NCBI GenBank assembly: GCA_021779935.1
Contig: JAJXZT010000001.1
Coordinates: 186,001-250,000 of the forward strand
DNA length: 64,000 bases
DNA from: Acidobacteriota bacterium
Lineage (GTDB): Bacteria > Acidobacteriota > Terriglobia > Terriglobales > Acidobacteriaceae
Direction: 5' to 3'
Shown: one piece after another, positions 61,527-64,000 of the stretch
How the letters are laid out: each line of letters starts with the position of its first letter
Position numbering within the stretch: position 1 is the first letter of the stretch
Notes under the pieces: generated by a model
Told to the model about the DNA's origin: nothing
The model's database searches: none
Seen by the model: only the letters and a program-made list of their open reading frames with translations
Translations under genes and position numbers: made by a program

Positions 61527-62882
61527 ATGGATCGCGACGGTTTTTCACGCCCTGCTTCCCTCGACTCCGCCGAACTGCACGAGATGCGCCAGTTGGCTCG
61601 TGGCGCGTTTCTCCACGCCCTGGAGCGTTCGACCATCGAAAGCGCCTTTGACCGTCATCTTCACTACGAACGTGGAATTCTGCAAGTGGGAGAAGACCTC
61701 TACGATCTGCCGGCGTTCTCGCGCATCTTTGTAGTCTCCATCGGAAAAGCCGCGAACACCGCCGTCGATTCACTGATGAAGCGTCTCGGCGGGGGACTCG
61801 GGGTCACCGGCATAGTTTGTGGGCCTACCGACCCGGGTACGCAGGTGGCGGGCTTTCGCTATTACACCGGTGGGCACCCGGTTCCGAATTCCGAATCCGT
61901 GAAATCGGCCGAGGCCATTTTGCGTTCGCTGGATGCGCTGCAGGATACGGCGCTCGCAATTTTCCTCATCAGCGGTGGCGGATCGTCGCTGGTGGAGAAA
62001 CCGATCGACGATGCGATTTCGTTTGAAGATTTGCTCCAGACTTATCGCGCACTGGTTCATTCAGGCGCTCCCATCGCCGAGATCAATGCGGTTCGCAAGC
62101 ATCTATCCGCCGTCAAGGGTGGACGGATGGCGCTTGCCGCCGCCCCCGCGCATCAACTCTCCGTACTGATTTCCGACGTTCCGGATAACACGCCCGACTC
62201 GCTCGCCAGCGGCCCCACCATGCCCGATCACAGCACCATCGAACAGTGCTATGAAGTCGTTTCGAAATACAAGTTGATGACCGCGCTTCCGCAAAGCGTG
62301 CGGGAACTGTTCGAACATCACGCGATTCTGGAAACTCCCAAGGAAGACGAGCCGGCTTTTGCGCGCTCGCGCTGGTGGACTGTTCTCTCGAATTCTTCCG
62401 CGCGGAAGTCCGCAGAGGAATGGGCTGCCGCTGCCGGTTTCCACGTGGTGATCGACAATCGTTGCGATGACTGGGATTATCGTGATGCCGCCGACTACCT
62501 GCTCGGGCGGGTGCGGGATTTGCGCCAGAGCGATGGTCGCGTATGTCTCATCTCGGGCGGCGAGGTCACGGTCACGGTCAACGGCCAGGCCGGAATCGGC
62601 GGTCGCAACCAGCAATTTGCACTTTACTGCGTGACAAAGATTTCCGGCGAGAACATCACGGTGTTGAGCGCAGGCACCGACGGTATCGACGGCAACAGTC
62701 CTGCCGCGGGAGCGGTTGTGGATGGCACTACGATGGAACGCGCCGCCGGCCAGTCGCTGGATGTCTCCGCCGCACTCTCCGGCTTCAACGCGTTTCCGCT
62801 CCTCCAGTCGCTCGATGATGCGATTGTCACGGGGCCAACGGGAAACAACGTGCGCGACCTGCGCGTGTTGCTGGCGTACTGA
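61527..62882 (+). CDS. Glycerate kinase, MOFRL/GckA type
   Basis: A 451-residue class-II glycerate kinase, predicted to form 2-phosphoglycerate from D-glycerate with ATP. ATG 61527 is supported by the -10 box; the frame extends to 61494. Signature segments are VVSIGKAANTAVDSLMKRLG, YTGGHPVPNSESV, LISGGGSSLVEKP, INAVRKHLSAVKGGRMA and the MOFRL domain (GGEVTVTVNGQAGIGGRNQQ...SAGTDGIDGNSPAAGAVVDG). All key blocks are intact. Confidence 0.93.
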   Translation: MDRDGFSRPASLDSAELHEMRQLARGAFLHALERSTIESAFDRHLHYERGILQVGEDLYDLPAFSRIFVVSIGKAANTAVDSLMKRLGGGLGVTGIVCGPTDPGTQVAGFRYYTGGHPVPNSESVKSAEAILRSLDALQDTALAIFLISGGGSSLVEKPIDDAISFEDLLQTYRALVHSGAPIAEINAVRKHLSAVKGGRMALAAAPAHQLSVLISDVPDNTPDSLASGPTMPDHSTIEQCYEVVSKYKLMTALPQSVRELFEHHAILETPKEDEPAFARSRWWTVLSNSSARKSAEEWAAAAGFHVVIDNRCDDWDYRDAADYLLGRVRDLRQSDGRVCLISGGEVTVTVNGQAGIGGRNQQFALYCVTKISGENITVLSAGTDGIDGNSPAAGAVVDGTTMERAAGQSLDVSAALSGFNAFPLLQSLDDAIVTGPTGNNVRDLRVLLAY

Positions 62883-62897
62883 TTTCTTCCAGGCCGG

Positions 62898-63782
62898 CTA
62901 CGAAAAGAATTTCGTGACGCCCTCTTCCACCACCGCCATGCGATTCGCTATTTCTCTGCGGTTCGCTTCCGCCGCCAGCCTCGCCAGCGGTTCCTCCATC
63001 GGTTCCTGCGAGAGTTTGAACGTCCCATAGTGCATTGGGACCATGAACGATGCATTCATATCCATGAATGCTTGCACCGCATCTTCCGGGCTGGTGTGTA
63101 CGCGGCGAAACGATGGCGGATCATAGGCTCCAATGGGCAGCATTGCCACCCGCGGATGAAGCCGCTTGCCAATTTCGTGGAAGCCGTCGAAATACGCCGT
63201 GTCGCCTGAGTGATAGAGCGACTGTTCGCCCGCGCGCAGAACGAATCCGCAGAAGCCGCGATGAACGTCGCGAATCACGCGCGCACCCCAATGGTTCGCC
63301 GGAGTCGCCGTAATCTCCACCGGTCCCACGCGCACGCTCGCCCACCATTCCAGTTCGGTCACGCTCGAATAACCGAGGTCGAAAACCAGGTCGCGTAAAT
63401 TCTTTGGCACGATCAGCAACGGCCGCTTTCCACTCTTGCGCAGCGTGTTGCGCGCAATCGCCCGCAGTGAAGGCCGGTGCAAATGGTCGAAATGAGCGTG
63501 CGTCACCAGCACGGCATCAATCGGCGGAAGATCGGCAATGCGCACTCCCGGACGTCGCAGCCGCTTCAGTACAAACAGCCAGCGTGCGAAGTTCGGATCG
63601 ATGACAAAATTCTTGCCGCCAATCTGCAAAAGGAAGCTGGAATGGCCGATGAACGTGATCCCCACCTGGCCGGAAGTGGCAAGCACCGGTTTGCGCGTGA
63701 CTCCAGTCCGGCGCGTCAGCGCCGAGTGCCCGACAATCCGTCCAAACGAACGCGCTTTACGGCGTATGGCAGTATTCAACAT
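62898..63782 (-). CDS. MBL-fold metallohydrolase, NAPE-PLD/UlaG-like
   Basis: A 294-residue hydrolase. The zinc motif is THAHFDHLH (HxHxDH), with further ligands in TPANHWGARV, YHSGDTAYFDG and the C-terminal PMHYGTF. FIGHSSFLLQIGGKNFVIDP is the N-terminal hairpin typical of the family. N-acylphosphatidylethanolamine phospholipase D is the best-known relative; the substrate here is not determined. The N-terminus is basic and may be shorter than annotated. It is convergent with the glycerate kinase gene, 15 bases apart. Confidence 0.87.
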   Translation of the reverse strand: MLNTAIRRKARSFGRIVGHSALTRRTGVTRKPVLATSGQVGITFIGHSSFLLQIGGKNFVIDPNFARWLFVLKRLRRPGVRIADLPPIDAVLVTHAHFDHLHRPSLRAIARNTLRKSGKRPLLIVPKNLRDLVFDLGYSSVTELEWWASVRVGPVEITATPANHWGARVIRDVHRGFCGFVLRAGEQSLYHSGDTAYFDGFHEIGKRLHPRVAMLPIGAYDPPSFRRVHTSPEDAVQAFMDMNASFMVPMHYGTFKLSQEPMEEPLARLAAEANRREIANRMAVVEEGVTKFFS

Positions 63783-63892
63783 GAGACAGTTTATTAGACG
63801 GCAAAAAGCACCCGGAAGATTCGCGAAACCGCCACGAAACTCTCATATCGGGAACCCAACGGCGCTCCCAATCCGCTAAACTGCGGGGCGTA

Positions 63893-63926
63893 GTTTATAT
63901 CGTATTACGATGTATCTGTATTATAG
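63893..63926. promoter_or_regulatory. Operator-like dyad near the window end
   Basis: ATCGTATTACGAT (63899-63911) is a perfect odd palindrome, and the extended site 63895-63916 matches the dyad before nuoH at 16 of 22 positions. It lies more than 100 bases upstream of the MBL gene start; a TATTATA tract follows on the plus strand at 63919-63925. It is probably a regulator site for a gene beyond the window or for the MBL gene. Confidence 0.45.
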
Positions 63927-64000
63927 CCGCCTCTTGCATCCTCGCCGCTCCTGTTTTCTAATCGGGAGTACCGCCGATCTGGTTAACTTTATCTCTCAAC

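Overview
The window is a chromosomal stretch with high-GC coding bias and no transposase, integrase, phage gene or CRISPR array. The gene set suggests an aerobic Gram-negative bacterium, most probably an acidobacterium (Terriglobia/Koribacter-like). The reasons are the DUF1569/DinB-like and short conserved hypothetical proteins, many AQ-type signal peptides, a bacterial tricorn-like protease, a Kdp operon with an outer-membrane barrel, and intergenic gaps filled with degenerate heptanucleotide arrays. This is an inference from protein style; no rRNA or other marker gene is present.

Layout. 1-4.7 kb: a partial glycine-zipper secreted protein, a prepilin peptidase, a coiled-coil secreted protein, a DinB-like protein, a lipoprotein, a TPR protein and a small conserved protein. 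5.0-18.6 kb: a plus-strand complex I operon, nuoA-C-D-E-F-G-H-J-K-L-M-N, ending at a strong terminator and lacking nuoB and nuoI. 18.8-28.7 kb: on the minus strand, a 58-residue TatA and then a complete arginine operon, argR-C-B-D-F-G-H-(argA-like)-J, with a recognisable promoter and ARG-box-like sites in front of argR. 28.8-31.5 kb: a two-gene bd-type terminal oxidase relative whose main subunit carries a C-terminal dihaem cytochrome c domain. 31.8-41.2 kb: a LysN-like aminotransferase, a cyclopropane-fatty-acid-synthase-like enzyme, ferredoxin, GluQ, a methyltransferase, an M48 protease, FetAB and a quinone-oxidoreductase-like MDR protein. 42.0-45.3 kb: a tricorn-like protease. 45.8-48.3 kb: a small sulfur-linked set (exported DsrE-like protein, binding protein, TsdA-like dihaem cytochrome). 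48.3-50.3 kb: PepD and an S4-domain protein. 50.6-59.5 kb: the potassium system kdpF-A-B-C plus a barrel protein, kdpE, and a KdpD split into two genes on opposite strands. 59.5-63.8 kb: tRNA-Asn, an alpha/beta hydrolase, an aldo/keto reductase, a glycerate kinase and an MBL-fold hydrolase.

Functionally the window joins respiration (complex I, a cytochrome-c-linked bd-type oxidase, a possible thiosulfate dehydrogenase feeding cytochrome c), arginine biosynthesis under ArgR control, and high-affinity K+ uptake. The least expected items are the split, divergent KdpD with a mirror-symmetric promoter region, the c-fused bd-type oxidase, the missing nuoB/nuoI, a tRNA-Asn 3'-half relic, and a dispersed family of phase-locked heptamer arrays in intergenic gaps, including two that sit immediately before start codons inside the nuo operon.
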